Positions 1 through 9,319 of a DNA stretch of 64,000 nucleotides are shown here, piece by piece. The stretch covers positions 26,162 through 90,161 of the forward strand of contig NZ_NIJK01000009.1 of the NCBI RefSeq assembly GCF_002836975.1, read 5' to 3'. Numbering within the stretch: position 1 is the stretch's first letter; every line of letters starts with the position of its first letter. A program made the translations under genes and the position numbers. Below the pieces are notes generated by a model, which searched no databases, was not told the origin of the DNA, and was given only the letters and a program-made list of their open reading frames with translations. Source of the stretch: Shewanella indica (GTDB taxonomy: Bacteria; Pseudomonadota; Gammaproteobacteria; Enterobacterales; Shewanellaceae).

Positions 1-1257
1 CAAGCCTATCCAGTAACCCAACTGCACATTGTCGCTGAAGTGGGCGATCTTGCCGAATATCAGCGGCAGTATGGCGCCACCTGAAATACCCATGATCAGC
101 AGCGCCGAGCCCTGGGCCGTGTACTTGCCCAGCCCTTCCAGCGCCAGCGGCCACACAGAAGGCCAAACCAGAGCGTGAGCCAGGCCCATCATGGCAACAA
201 AGGTGACTGTATCCGGAATAGTTGGAATACCGCTCCACCCCCACAGCAGCGACGAGATAGCATGGCTCTCGGCCGATGAGAAGATGATACCAAAGATGCA
301 AGCAATACCCGCCAAGGCCGAGGCGAGTAAAGCCTTTTCCTGGCTGATAAAACGTGGAATACAACTAACCCCCAAAAGGTAGCCGATAACCATAAACACC
401 ATAGTGTAGGAGGTCAGGGATGCGAAATTGTTGACCTCGAGGCTAGCACCATAGAGGCCTATGGTATCACCGGCAATCACTTCAACCCCCACATAGGCAA
501 AGATGGCTATGGCGCCCAGGATCACCTGAGGGAAATGCACTATACCGCTCTTGTCGGCGTGCTCTCCCTCTTCTCCCTCGAAGGCGATTTCCGGCAAAGC
601 AGAAAACTTCACCAGTGCAATCAATACCACAAGCGCCAGCGTCATATAGATATAGGGCATCACCAGACGCGAAGACAGTTCGCTTATTTGGGCTTCTCGC
701 TCGGCCGGGGCCATGGCAGCCAGATGCCCGGCGGTGAACCCTTCCAGATCAGCCAGTACCAAAGCGGTAAACAGGATAGGCACTATCACCCCGGCCCCCT
801 TGTTAATCAACCCCATGATGGAGATCCGCATGGCGGCGCTCTCCTTTGGACCAATATGCACCACATAGGGGTTGGACGCCGTCTGCAAAATGGTCAGACC
901 GGTTCCCAGTACAAAAAGCGCCAGCAGGAACATCAAAAAGTTGGCGCTGAAGGCGGCGGGAATAAACAGCATAGAGCCGACGGCCATGATCCCCAGCCCC
1001 ACCGCCATGCCATTGCGATAGCCGGTACGGCGCAGGATAGACGACATGGGCAGCGCCATCACGGTATAAGCGATGTAGAAGGCAAAGGTGACAAACAGTG
1101 CCTGAAACTCATTGAGCTCACAGATGATTTGCAGAAAAGGGATCAATGAACCATTCAACCAGGTCACAAATCCAAAGATGAAAAACAGCGCACCTACGAT
1201 AGTCATAGGCAAAAAACTGCTTCTTGAGGCTGCGTCAGCCGGGGTAGCAACTGTCAT
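1..1257 (-). CDS. nagP: N-acetylglucosamine permease NagP (3' end outside window)
   Basis: Inner-membrane sugar/H+ symporter of the FucP-like MFS group, expected to import GlcNAc. 419 codons are visible with no stop; the gene runs off the left edge but should be nearly complete, since family members are about 430 residues. The start MTVATPADAA lies just before the first membrane segment. The protein is strongly hydrophobic, with an early FGFVTWLNGSLIPFL stretch and a QTASNPYV motif typical of FucP/NagP proteins. A 219-bp gap containing an 18-bp palindromic operator separates it from nagX, so it probably has its own promoter. Family assignment is from sequence pattern plus nag-cluster context; glucose or galactose permeases are related alternatives. 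Confidence 0.9.
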   Translation of the reverse strand, partial: MTVATPADAASRSSFLPMTIVGALFFIFGFVTWLNGSLIPFLQIICELNEFQALFVTFAFYIAYTVMALPMSSILRRTGYRNGMAVGLGIMAVGSMLFIPAAFSANFLMFLLALFVLGTGLTILQTASNPYVVHIGPKESAAMRISIMGLINKGAGVIVPILFTALVLADLEGFTAGHLAAMAPAEREAQISELSSRLVMPYIYMTLALVVLIALVKFSALPEIAFEGEEGEHADKSGIVHFPQVILGAIAIFAYVGVEVIAGDTIGLYGASLEVNNFASLTSYTMVFMVIGYLLGVSCIPRFISQEKALLASALAGIACIFGIIFSSAESHAISSLLWGWSGIPTIPDTVTFVAMMGLAHALVWPSVWPLALEGLGKYTAQGSALLIMGISGGAILPLIFGKIAHFSDNVQLGYWIGL

Positions 1258-1411
1258 GTTCATAAACCTGCTTCTTATAGTAATTTATTGTTTGGCAACC
1301 AAATTTATCGGCGCCCCATCCATCTTGAGTGGTGTTTAACCCTTGAAACCTTGATGCCGCGGCAGCTTTATACACGGCTTTGTTTCAATAAAGTTACGTC
1401 ATAATAACAAA

Positions 1412-1429
1412 AAAGACAACGCTGTCATT
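1412..1429. promoter_or_regulatory. NagR-type operator upstream of nagP
   Basis: AAAGACAACGCTGTCATT, an 18-bp inverted repeat about 155 bp upstream of the nagP start. It matches the two other copies in this window (6021 and 9302) at all but one position of the half-sites. Its layout fits a LacI-family repressor site, and NagR of Shewanella is the expected owner from what is known of this regulon. Binding is inferred. Confidence 0.75.
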
Positions 1430-1476
1430 AATTTTAAACCCGGCAGATGACCGCTTGTTCACCTCACTTAGGCAAG

Positions 1477-2622
1477 CTAAACCCGAATAAACAACTGCCT
1501 GCGATACATCCACCAGAGCAGCAACCATTGCACCCCGAGCATGGCCAATACCCCAAGCAGTGGCTGCCAGTTCTCGGGGGCGGTATTGATAAAACCGCCA
1601 AGCAGACTTTCGCTGCTATAGCGCCACTGAACCAAACTGGAAGCGAGATAGATGATGATGGCGTTGCAACCAATCACCACAAAGGGGAAACCCAACCAAC
1701 GCAGCCCAAGCACATCGATAACGGCGTAAAACAGTGCCAGCAGCAACAGGCTCCAGCCACTGCTCACCAGCACAAAACTGCTGGTCCAGAGATCTTTATT
1801 AACCGGGATCAGAGGATTGAGCAGCCAGCCAAGCCCCAAACAAACCAGCCCGGCCAGACACAGCAAACCTACCCTGCCCCAGGCTGAAAAACTTTGCTGC
1901 TGCAAAAAGCGGCCCACAAACACACCGGCCAAAGCATTGACCACTGCGGGAAGGGTCGATAACAGGCCTTCCGGATCATAAGGCTTATGTTGGTAGCTGA
2001 TCCCGGGCAGGAAATGATTGTCTACCCAGGCGTTGATAGAACCGGCGGCGCTAAAGTCCCCGGCACTGCCGCCCGGGACCGGTAGCCACAGCTGCACCAT
2101 GGCGTATCCCAGCAAGATAGCGACAGCAACATAGATCTGGGTTCTGAGCCCTGTGTGCCACACCAGCATGGCGGCAAAAAACCAGGCGAAGGCGATACGC
2201 CCCAAGACGCTGGCATAGCGTATCTCATCCAGGGCCACCGGCATGCCCGTCCCCCAGCCGTGATTGTAGAGCACGCCAAAAAACAGCAGTAAAGCCAAAC
2301 GCTTAACTGCGTGCTTATATTTTGGAAGTCGCTCGGCAAACGCCAACTTGTCCAGACGCTTGGGAGACAAACCCAGGGCAACGCCGGAGAGGAAGATAAA
2401 CAGCGGGAAGATAAGATCGTAGAAGGTAAAACCATGCCAACTGCTGTGGTGCATCTGGCCATCGAACCAACGCCAGCCACTCCAAGTAGTCAGCAGCAAG
2501 AGGGCGGCAAACAGCGCTTCACCGCCGAGGATCCAGAACATGTCAAAGCCCCGCAGCGCATCGAGCGACATCAGCCTGGGCTTGTTGGCGGTCTCAGTTG
2601 CCGCCGCTATCTTTTCAGTCAT
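1477..2622 (-). CDS. nagX: NagX, integral membrane acyltransferase-like protein of the GlcNAc cluster
   Basis: 381 residues with about ten hydrophobic segments, opening with SLDALRGFDMFWIL. That motif marks the heparan-alpha-glucosaminide N-acetyltransferase-like (DUF1624/DUF5009) family. The N-terminus is cytoplasmic and soluble for about 18 residues. In Shewanella and related marine bacteria NagX sits in nag operons and is thought to help GlcNAc or chitooligosaccharide uptake or processing; its exact reaction is unsettled. The start has a good ribosome site (AGGGAAG). It follows nagA by 91 bp on the same strand, so cotranscription with nagKBA is likely. Confidence 0.85.
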   Translation of the reverse strand: MTEKIAAATETANKPRLMSLDALRGFDMFWILGGEALFAALLLLTTWSGWRWFDGQMHHSSWHGFTFYDLIFPLFIFLSGVALGLSPKRLDKLAFAERLPKYKHAVKRLALLLFFGVLYNHGWGTGMPVALDEIRYASVLGRIAFAWFFAAMLVWHTGLRTQIYVAVAILLGYAMVQLWLPVPGGSAGDFSAAGSINAWVDNHFLPGISYQHKPYDPEGLLSTLPAVVNALAGVFVGRFLQQQSFSAWGRVGLLCLAGLVCLGLGWLLNPLIPVNKDLWTSSFVLVSSGWSLLLLALFYAVIDVLGLRWLGFPFVVIGCNAIIIYLASSLVQWRYSSESLLGGFINTAPENWQPLLGVLAMLGVQWLLLWWMYRRQLFIRV

Positions 2623-2713
2623 AGGGCTTCCCTGTTGTTATTATCTTTATCCGGGTAAAAGCTGCACTGCTTATGTGAAGACAGTTAATGTGTTCTTGGC
2701 GCAACGGCTTATT

Positions 2714-3859
2714 TCAGTACACTCTTTCCTCGGCGGCGTAAACCAATTGACCGCCGATATAGGTGCTTTGCACCTTGAGTTCATTATCGAGCACCAGGAA
2801 ATCGGCACGTTTGCCCGCAGCCAAGTGGCCTTGCTGCTCAAGCCCAAGAAATGCCGCCGGATACTCGCTCGCCATCCGTATGGATTCTTCAACACTGAGC
2901 CCCAGCAGAGAGACAGCGTTTCGCACCGCAGTATTCATATCCAGCACACATCCGGCCAGCTCTCCTGTGATGGCGTTGAGTCTGTCGCCCTGGCGTAGCA
3001 CCTGCTGACCAAAGAGCTCAAAACCGGCATCTTGATCCAACCCCACAGGTGGCATGGCGTCCGTCACCAAGAGCATCTTGCCTTTGGCCTTGGCGCGGAT
3101 AGCCACCTTGGCTGCGGCCGGATGCACATGATGACCATCGACGATAAGGCCACACCAACTGGCCTCGTCCTCTATGGCGGCGCCCACCATACCCGGTGCT
3201 CTGGAGCCCAAGGGCGACATGGCGTTGTAGAGGTGAGTAAAACCGCTGGCACCGGCCGCCAGGGCCGAACGCACGGTATCATAGTCGGCATTGGAGTGAC
3301 CAAGACAAACACGGACACCGGCCTCGACCAAGGCACTGATAACCTCAGGCGCCACATTTTCCGGCGCCAGGGTAACCAAGCGAACCCCCAAATCCTGACG
3401 GCTGAACAGTGCCAGCTCGGCATCGGAAATTCGGCGGATATACTGCTGTGGATGCACGCCTTTCTTCGGCACAGACAAGTGCGGCCCCTCAAAATGTATC
3501 CCCAACACCCCTGTGCTTTGCCTGGCTATCGCCTCGGCCACCGCATCGGCCGCACGGTTCATCACCTCGATTCTGTCGCTGATCAGGGTCGGCAAAAAGC
3601 CTGTGGTGCCGAACCTGGCGTGGGCCCGGCCTATGGTTGCGATACACTCGAGTGTAGGCTCGCCGTTAAACAGCGCGCCGCCACCGCCATTGACCTGCAC
3701 ATCGATAAACCCGGGTACAACCAAGCCTTGCAGGCGGATAGCATCTGAACCTGCCGCAGAGCCCAAGGCCTGCAGATGGCCGCTCTCCACGGCAAAGCTC
3801 AGATTGTGATGATATTGCCTGCCATCGAACAAGCGCTCGGCGATAAAGGTTTGCGTCAT
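2714..3859 (-). CDS. nagA: N-acetylglucosamine-6-phosphate deacetylase
   Basis: Hydrolyses GlcNAc-6-P to glucosamine-6-P and acetate in the cytoplasm. The 381 residues match the family length. Visible amidohydrolase signatures are PGFIDVQVNGGGG near the N-terminus, the metal ligand glutamate in IHFEGPHLS, the histidines in LGHSNADYD and VDGHHVHP, and the catalytic aspartate in LLVTDAMPP. The DVQxNG form of the first motif, lacking the usual HxH, is as in E. coli NagA, suggesting a one-metal enzyme. It lies 49 bp after nagB-II and before nagX. Confidence 0.95.
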   Translation of the reverse strand: MTQTFIAERLFDGRQYHHNLSFAVESGHLQALGSAAGSDAIRLQGLVVPGFIDVQVNGGGGALFNGEPTLECIATIGRAHARFGTTGFLPTLISDRIEVMNRAADAVAEAIARQSTGVLGIHFEGPHLSVPKKGVHPQQYIRRISDAELALFSRQDLGVRLVTLAPENVAPEVISALVEAGVRVCLGHSNADYDTVRSALAAGASGFTHLYNAMSPLGSRAPGMVGAAIEDEASWCGLIVDGHHVHPAAAKVAIRAKAKGKMLLVTDAMPPVGLDQDAGFELFGQQVLRQGDRLNAITGELAGCVLDMNTAVRNAVSLLGLSVEESIRMASEYPAAFLGLEQQGHLAAGKRADFLVLDNELKVQSTYIGGQLVYAAEERVY

Positions 3860-3908
3860 TCTCTGCTCTCCACTGCGTTATCCAGGTTGGGCACGTCGGC
3901 CACTTTAA

Positions 3909-4907
3909 TCAAAGGGTTTGGGTGACTTTCTTAAGCCCGGCCGGTTGATCCGGATCTATGCCTCTGGCTATGGCCACAGCGGCCACATCGATATAAAAAC
4001 GCTGCAGCAATGCCAGAGGCGCGACTCTGGGATGAACCTCATTGGCGGTTTGCTTGAGGTGAACCAACTCAGCGCCGCGGCGCCCGACTTCGGCTATCTG
4101 CTCAAGATGGCTGGCATAGGATTCATCGGCCACACAGACATCGACTATTTTGAGATGGTTCTCCACCAGGGTCACAGGGCCATGGAGAAATTCGGCGCTG
4201 GAGAAGGCCTCGGCATGGATAGCACAGACTTCCTTGAGTTTGAGCGCTATCTCTTTACTGATGGCATAACCCAGTCCTCGTCCCAGCACTACCAGGTTGT
4301 TGCTGTGCTGCAAAGATTCGGCAGTCAGTTGAGGTTCTGCATCCACAGCCGCCTGCAGCGCCTGGGGCAATTCATCTATGGCGCGGGCCAACTCAGGGCT
4401 CTGGGTCCAGGCAGCGGCCAGTTGCAGCAGCGCCGACAAGGTAGCCAAATAGCTCTTGGTGGCGGCCACCGCCTGCTCCTCTCCGGCGCGAAGCGGCAAT
4501 ACAAGATCGACTATGTCCTTGATAGGTGCGGTTTCATCATTAACCAGCGCCACGCAAAAGGCACCGGCTTCGCGGGCCATCTTGGCCTGGGCCAGAATAT
4601 CCGGGCTGCGTCCCGACTGAGAGATGACTATCACCAGACCACCGGCCAACTGCAAGCGCTTGCCATAGACACTGGCCACCGAAGGCGCGGCGGCAAAAGT
4701 AGGCACACCGGCCTCTATTTCAAACAGATACTTGGCAAATACCCCGGCGTGATCGGAAGAGCCGCGACCCACAATCATCACAAACTTGGGCGCAAACTCG
4801 CGCAGCCGCTGCCCCAGTTTCCGGGTTAACTGGTCATTGGCCTGCAACTGGTTGGCAATCTTCTCGGGAGCACTGCGAGCCTCGCGCTCCATTATGGTAT
4901 GGGTCAT
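3909..4907 (-). CDS. nagB-II: Glucosamine-6-phosphate deaminase, SIS-domain type (NagB-II)
   Basis: Converts glucosamine-6-P to fructose-6-P and ammonia. It is the SIS-fold replacement for classical NagB, related to the isomerase half of GlmS. 332 residues with two SIS domains: VGRGSSDHAGVFAKYLFE in the first, then ISQSGRSPD; LGRGLGYAISKEIALKLKE opens the second. There is no glutamine amidotransferase domain, so it is not GlmS. The ATG overlaps the nagK stop by 4 bp (ATGA), which indicates translational coupling. AgaS-type deaminases are close relatives, but the neighbours favour GlcNAc catabolism. Confidence 0.92.
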   Translation of the reverse strand: MTHTIMEREARSAPEKIANQLQANDQLTRKLGQRLREFAPKFVMIVGRGSSDHAGVFAKYLFEIEAGVPTFAAAPSVASVYGKRLQLAGGLVIVISQSGRSPDILAQAKMAREAGAFCVALVNDETAPIKDIVDLVLPLRAGEEQAVAATKSYLATLSALLQLAAAWTQSPELARAIDELPQALQAAVDAEPQLTAESLQHSNNLVVLGRGLGYAISKEIALKLKEVCAIHAEAFSSAEFLHGPVTLVENHLKIVDVCVADESYASHLEQIAEVGRRGAELVHLKQTANEVHPRVAPLALLQRFYIDVAAVAIARGIDPDQPAGLKKVTQTL

Positions 4908-5851
4908 GGTTTCACCTTTGCTAAGTCGTATGCGCCGGCATCGGCCGGACGGGCTGAAAATTGCGAGTGTTGGTGCATGGCAAAGTGCACGGCACCGATT
5001 TCCGGTGGCGCCAACACGGGGGCGATTCGTTCGACCACATCGTCGGCCAGCAAGGGCCGGAGCGGCTCGGCCAGGCCGCCTATCATGGCAAATCGCGGCG
5101 GATTGAGTTCAAACAGGCGCCGTGCCAACTGGCTGATATAGTCGGCACCTTCGCTGACAATAGTGGTGGCGGTATCATCGCCCTCGGCCGCACAGGACAG
5201 CACTATTCTCGCCAGGGCGGCATAACAACTGGAGGAGCGTCCGGCGAGGTTTTCCACTATCCCCAGGGCATCTGTCACCCCGAAATGGGCCAGCAGTTTG
5301 GCGCCAAGGGCTGTTTGCGGCGCAAAACCATCGAGCGATAACAACACCTGCTCCGCGGCTTTCAAGCCCATCCATGCGCCGCTGCCCTTATCGCCCAAAG
5401 CAAAGCCATGACCACCGAGAGACAATTGCCGTTCGCCCACATGGGCATAACCACAGGAACCTGTGCCTGTGATGATGACGGCACCCTCTTCCCCCTGGTG
5501 GGCGCCTATGCAGGCGGTATGCAGATCTGTGGTCAGATACATGGCGGCAAAGGGATGCCGCCAATCGAGGATCTCCTGATAAAGCCTGGGAATATTGACA
5601 CCGGCAAGCCCGAGACCAGCCACCATATTGGCGCAATCGGCTTGCCGCAGACCGGCATCGGCCAGGGCCAAACCTGTAGCACTGATGATGGAGTCGAAAG
5701 TTTGGCTCAGACCGTGCAAAGGATTGGCCCGACCGGCAACTCCGGTTCCCAGCACACCCTTTTGCCGGCAGTAGACGGTTGCCCGGCACTTACTGCCGCC
5801 GCCGTCTATCCCTATAAACACTTGTGTATCCGGTGTCGGGTTTTCCCCCAT
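4904..5851 (-). CDS. nagK: N-acetylglucosamine kinase, BadF/BadG ATPase family
   Basis: Phosphorylates cytoplasmic GlcNAc at O6, as needed when entry is by a permease rather than a PTS. The phosphate-1 loop FIGIDGGGSKCRATVY is near residue 11 and a second ATP motif, ITGTGSCGYAHV, lies mid-protein; both are typical of the actin-fold BadF/BadG/BcrA/BcrD kinases. I chose the ATG at 5851 (315 residues) because an AGAGGT site lies 7 bases upstream; 21 basic codons further upstream are open but unlikely to be translated. First gene of the nagK-nagB-nagA-nagX run, 170 bp downstream of a nag operator. Confidence 0.9.
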   Translation of the reverse strand: MGENPTPDTQVFIGIDGGGSKCRATVYCRQKGVLGTGVAGRANPLHGLSQTFDSIISATGLALADAGLRQADCANMVAGLGLAGVNIPRLYQEILDWRHPFAAMYLTTDLHTACIGAHQGEEGAVIITGTGSCGYAHVGERQLSLGGHGFALGDKGSGAWMGLKAAEQVLLSLDGFAPQTALGAKLLAHFGVTDALGIVENLAGRSSSCYAALARIVLSCAAEGDDTATTIVSEGADYISQLARRLFELNPPRFAMIGGLAEPLRPLLADDVVERIAPVLAPPEIGAVHFAMHQHSQFSARPADAGAYDLAKVKP

Positions 5852-6020
5852 GGCAGACCTCTTTCTGTTTCTTTTATGGTCACGGCGCAATCTGGCGCGG
5901 CGGAACACTGACAAATCGCTGCAGTAAGGCGCCTTTCAGGATTTACCCGGTGACATTCCACTGAGCGCACTCAAGTTAAAGCTATCGTTAACCATGTGGT
6001 TAAACTAATGTTACATCACA

Positions 6021-6038
6021 AATGACAGCGTTGTCATT
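6021..6038. promoter_or_regulatory. NagR-type operator upstream of nagK
   Basis: AATGACAGCGTTGTCATT, with perfect 7-bp half-sites (AATGACA/TGTCATT) around a 4-bp centre. It lies 170 bp before the nagK start and is the best of the three copies in the window. Probably the repressor site for the nagK-nagB-nagA-nagX operon. Confidence 0.8.
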
Positions 6039-6180
6039 TAATTTTAATCAGCAGAGATAAATCGACTCATGGCTAGGACTCGCCATTGACTAAAACATTG
6101 AAAATTAACCAATAAATATTCAGCAAGCCACTATCTTTGAGCGACTCGGGCCCCTTAACCACTCTTAAACGCCACTCAAG

Positions 6181-6234
6181 CCTTAAAAACAAGTCAGGCA
6201 TTAAAAGTGAGCCCGGCATTAAAAATAAGTCAGG
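6181..6234. repeat. Three tandem 18-bp units downstream of hex
   Basis: Three adjacent 18-base units beginning at 6181, 6199 and 6217. Units one and three agree at 16 of 18 positions (CATTAAAAATAAGTCAGG for the third); unit two is more diverged. It lies between nagK and the hex hairpin, with no protein or promoter assigned. Confidence 0.7.
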
Positions 6235-6250
6235 CAATAAGCTAAGACGT

Positions 6251-6277
6251 GGCTGGCGTTATCTGTTAACGCCAGCC
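6251..6277 (-). terminator. Hairpin at the 3' end of hex
   Basis: Perfect 11-bp stem GGCTGGCGTTA / TAACGCCAGCC with a 5-base loop, 23 bp past the hex stop. No proper T-run follows on the minus strand, so this may be an mRNA 3'-end stabiliser rather than a strong intrinsic terminator. Confidence 0.55.
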
Positions 6278-6299
6278 CACATCCGTACCCGCTTAAAGA

Positions 6300-9002
6300 C
6301 TAATTCAGTGGCTGAACCCGGCTGTAGCGGCGGCCATCGGGCGAAACACTGCGAAGCTCAAGCGGAGCTGCTATTGCCACAGGGCCGCGATACTCCTGCC
6401 ATTCAGCCCCTGGTCGGCGATATTGGATCTTGAGCCCGGGAAAGATGATATTGGCCTCAAGCTTGCCATCCTTGATTCTGCCGCCCGGCAACGGCAAACG
6501 GTAATGCACCCCGGCCTTATCCAGCTTGGCCAACTCCTTATGCCCCAGGATGTTGGCCAGTCGATACCAATCCTCTGCCTGCGCCTGTCGCTGCTCGGCA
6601 CCGAAATAACCGGAATCCTGGCTGTAACTTACCCCCTGATGCCGGTAAACCAGCTCCCAGTCCGGCTTATGCCAGGCCTTTTCCGCCAAAACCAAGAGGC
6701 GAGGGAAAATCATATAAGCTGCGGTCGTGTCGCTGCGAATCGTCTCGCTCCAGAGTTGCCCCTGCAGGCCAACAAAGCCCCTGCCCGGCGCCATTGGGCC
6801 GCTGAGATGCTTTCCTTGTGGGCTGAGTTGCTCTGTGTCATCGGCGACAAAAGGCCTGTCCTCAATATCGCCCCACTGCTCGGCATTGGCCGGCAGATTA
6901 TCCGGCATAAAGCTGTGTAACTTGCGACTGTTGCTGCTGCGACTGGCCCAGTAATAGCCGGGCTCTTTCGGATCGGCCGCCGGCGGCATATCGAAATAGA
7001 GTACTTCCGGGTTGGACAGCACAGTATCCCAGCCGAGATTGGCCTGGGCATGTGCCCGTTTGAAGCCGCCGTGGGCGACTATGTCCCAGATATTGCTTTG
7101 CACCGGGCTCGGCATATTGGCCGGGTTGACGTGACTCATGCCATCGCTCCAACCGGCCGCCTCTATGCCGCGATCGGCCAGCATCTGCGATACCCGCTCA
7201 ATAAAGTAGGCGCCGAGGGCCGATTTGTCGGCCACTCGCTGCGAATTGGCCGCAATAAAGCGTTCACAGGCCGGCGAGTCGAGCCAGGCACCGGCGGTCT
7301 CATCGGCACCTATGTGATAGCGCTTAAGCGGTACTCCGGCGGCCTGATGCAGCTTGGCAATTTCATCTATCACCTTGGCAACAAAGGTGTAACTGGACTC
7401 CATACAGACATTGAGCGTGTTGTCGTTGTAATACTGAATAGAGCTGTAGACAGTGGCATCCTCGGGATCCGCCAGCAGATATTGGCTGGCGGCCTGACTG
7501 TCGCCCTGAGCCAATAACTTGCGGCTGCGGGCCTGCATCGATTTGATAGCGGCGCGGGAGTGACCCGGCATATCCATCGACGGGATCACCTGGATCTGTC
7601 TTGCGGCGGCAAACTTGAGAATGTCGATATAGTCCTGGGTCGTGTAGTACCCGTTGACCTGAGTCTCAGGATTGGGGCCACTGCCGAGTTGCGGCAGCAA
7701 ACAGCGGTTTTCATCGAGATCATGGCAACGCTTGCTGCCAATCTCGGTCAGCTCCGGCAGGCCGGGGATCTGCAGGCGCCAGCCTTCATCGTCGGCCATG
7801 TGCAGATGCAATACGTTGAGTTTATAGGCTGCCATTTGCTCCAGCAGACTCAGCACAAACGCCTTGGAGTGGAAGTTGCGGCCAACATCCAGATGCATGC
7901 CGCGAAACGGGTATCTGGGGCCATCGTGAATGCGCAGCTGTGGCAGTGCTATTGATTGGGTATCATCGGCAGGCAACTGCAGCAAGGCGGCAAGACTCGC
8001 CAAGCCATAGGAGTAACCCGCGGCGTCTGCGGCGGCCAGGTTAATTCCGCCGGCCTCAATCTCGAGTCGATAGTGCTCGCTTTGCCCGCCCTTGAGCGGC
8101 AGCAAGTTAAGCGCCAATCCTTGCTCGCTCTGGCTGACACCCAGCCTTTGTAGGCGCAAGAGCGCCGCCTCAAGTGATTGCAGCTCGACTCCGGTAGCTA
8201 TGTGGCTCGGGTTAAGCTTAATCCCGGCATTGAGGGTGACGGGTGTTTGCTCAAGCCAAGTCACTGAATCCGGCTTAGGAATAAGGCTTGCCACCGCAAG
8301 GCCGGCATCATCGGGAGTATCGGCATTTTGGCCGAAGACGACATTGGCGGTATCCCAGGGCAGCTTATCCTTTGAGCTGCGGCGATATTGTTTCTCGGCA
8401 TCCGTATAAGGCTGCACATAGGGAAGCAACTCAAGCCCGGTATCCGGGTCTTGCTTAACTTCAGTGCTGGCGATGACCTCCGGCTTGAGCCCCTCAACCA
8501 CCATGTAATAGTTGGGCATGGCATCGATTTCCGACAGCTGCCACAGCTCACCGCGAAAATTGATGATTTCGCTGACACCCTTTTTGAAACCGCCGAAGGC
8601 GGCGGTTGGCGTCAGACGATGCAGATCGCCCTGAATATGCTCTATATGAAACTCAGGCGAGGCAACCGAGAGTACCGGACGCATCTGGCTAAAATAGATG
8701 GCCCAGTCAGAAGCGCTGAGATCTTCGCTCGGAGTCAGGCGAATTTGCGCCTGGAAACAGCGGCCTTCGGCACGGCTCGGGTCGCAGTTATCATCCGGCA
8801 CATTGGACAGCACAGCATATTTCAGCTGCAAACTCTGGGCAAAGCTATGCAGCTTATTCTGAGTCAGATCTTCACTTGAGGCTTTTGACGAAGAACCGGC
8901 TTGGCTCTGCCCTGGTTCAGTCCCGGTTGCCGGCGGCTTGTCAGAACAAGCCGTCAGCCCCAAGCTCAAGGCAATGGCTAACGCCGCGATAGTTAACTTC
9001 AT
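6300..9002 (-). CDS. hex: Beta-N-acetylhexosaminidase lipoprotein (GH20)
   Basis: Releases terminal GlcNAc from chitooligosaccharides. The 900-residue protein starts with a lipoprotein signal (SLGLTAC, lipidated Cys near 19) and a Ser/Gly/Glu-rich linker. A CHB_HEX-type carbohydrate domain, a GH20 N-domain and the GH20 TIM barrel follow. The catalytic pair is D567-E568 in HIGADETAGAW, and substrate-site stretches HLHMADDEGWRL and MDMPGHSRA are visible. Likely anchored in the periplasm or outer membrane. The ribosome site AGGAGAG precedes the ATG. The operator at 9302 lies 300 bp upstream, linking it to the nag regulon; it feeds GlcNAc to NagP. Confidence 0.93.
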   Translation of the reverse strand: MKLTIAALAIALSLGLTACSDKPPATGTEPGQSQAGSSSKASSEDLTQNKLHSFAQSLQLKYAVLSNVPDDNCDPSRAEGRCFQAQIRLTPSEDLSASDWAIYFSQMRPVLSVASPEFHIEHIQGDLHRLTPTAAFGGFKKGVSEIINFRGELWQLSEIDAMPNYYMVVEGLKPEVIASTEVKQDPDTGLELLPYVQPYTDAEKQYRRSSKDKLPWDTANVVFGQNADTPDDAGLAVASLIPKPDSVTWLEQTPVTLNAGIKLNPSHIATGVELQSLEAALLRLQRLGVSQSEQGLALNLLPLKGGQSEHYRLEIEAGGINLAAADAAGYSYGLASLAALLQLPADDTQSIALPQLRIHDGPRYPFRGMHLDVGRNFHSKAFVLSLLEQMAAYKLNVLHLHMADDEGWRLQIPGLPELTEIGSKRCHDLDENRCLLPQLGSGPNPETQVNGYYTTQDYIDILKFAAARQIQVIPSMDMPGHSRAAIKSMQARSRKLLAQGDSQAASQYLLADPEDATVYSSIQYYNDNTLNVCMESSYTFVAKVIDEIAKLHQAAGVPLKRYHIGADETAGAWLDSPACERFIAANSQRVADKSALGAYFIERVSQMLADRGIEAAGWSDGMSHVNPANMPSPVQSNIWDIVAHGGFKRAHAQANLGWDTVLSNPEVLYFDMPPAADPKEPGYYWASRSSNSRKLHSFMPDNLPANAEQWGDIEDRPFVADDTEQLSPQGKHLSGPMAPGRGFVGLQGQLWSETIRSDTTAAYMIFPRLLVLAEKAWHKPDWELVYRHQGVSYSQDSGYFGAEQRQAQAEDWYRLANILGHKELAKLDKAGVHYRLPLPGGRIKDGKLEANIIFPGLKIQYRRPGAEWQEYRGPVAIAAPLELRSVSPDGRRYSRVQPLN

Positions 9003-9073
9003 TCCGTTACTCTCCTGTCCTTATTATTGTTTTCACCATGATGCCATATTCCCTGTCGACTCAAGCAGTGGCT

Positions 9074-9101
9074 GTCACCTCAACAAGCTATGTTGAGTGA
9101 C
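9074..9101 (-). other. Hairpin in the hex 5' leader
   Basis: Arms GTCACCTCAAC and GTTGAGTGAC pair with one bulged base around a 7-base loop, about 72 bases upstream of the hex start. No T-run follows. Could influence mRNA stability; function unknown. Confidence 0.4.
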
Positions 9102-9301
9102 AACCGGGATAAAAAAATGGCCAGGTACTGAAATCAGCACCCAGCCCACTCTAGTTTCCGGGGAGAGACTACAGTATTGAAAACACAGTTGCGCAGCCGC
9201 CCGACAGATACTCAACTGTGGAAGGCATGTAAAGGAGACCTCATCCTCGACATGCAGACCTTACAAGACAACATGGCCATGGAAACAATAGTCACACAAG
9301 C

Positions 9302-9319
9302 AATGACAACGCTGTCATC
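9302..9319. promoter_or_regulatory. NagR-type operator between hex and the SapC-like gene
   Basis: AATGACAACGCTGTCATC matches the nagK copy in its left half and in six of seven bases of its right half. It is 300 bp from the hex start and 307 bp from the SapC-like start, so it could control either or both. Confidence 0.75.

Larger units (their letters stand above)
5852..6299. other. Intergenic region between hex and nagK
   Basis: No gene seen. It holds the nagK promoter area with the operator at 6021-6038, a three-unit 18-bp repeat at 6181-6234, and an 11-bp-stem hairpin at 6251-6277 just after the hex stop. The open frame crossing the repeat on the plus strand is low complexity and has no ribosome site. 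Confidence 0.7.

Noticed and set aside
6137..6433. Open frame with repeated Lys-Ser-Gly residues after hex
   Set aside because: It only reflects the 18-bp tandem repeat and then runs antisense into hex; no ribosome site.
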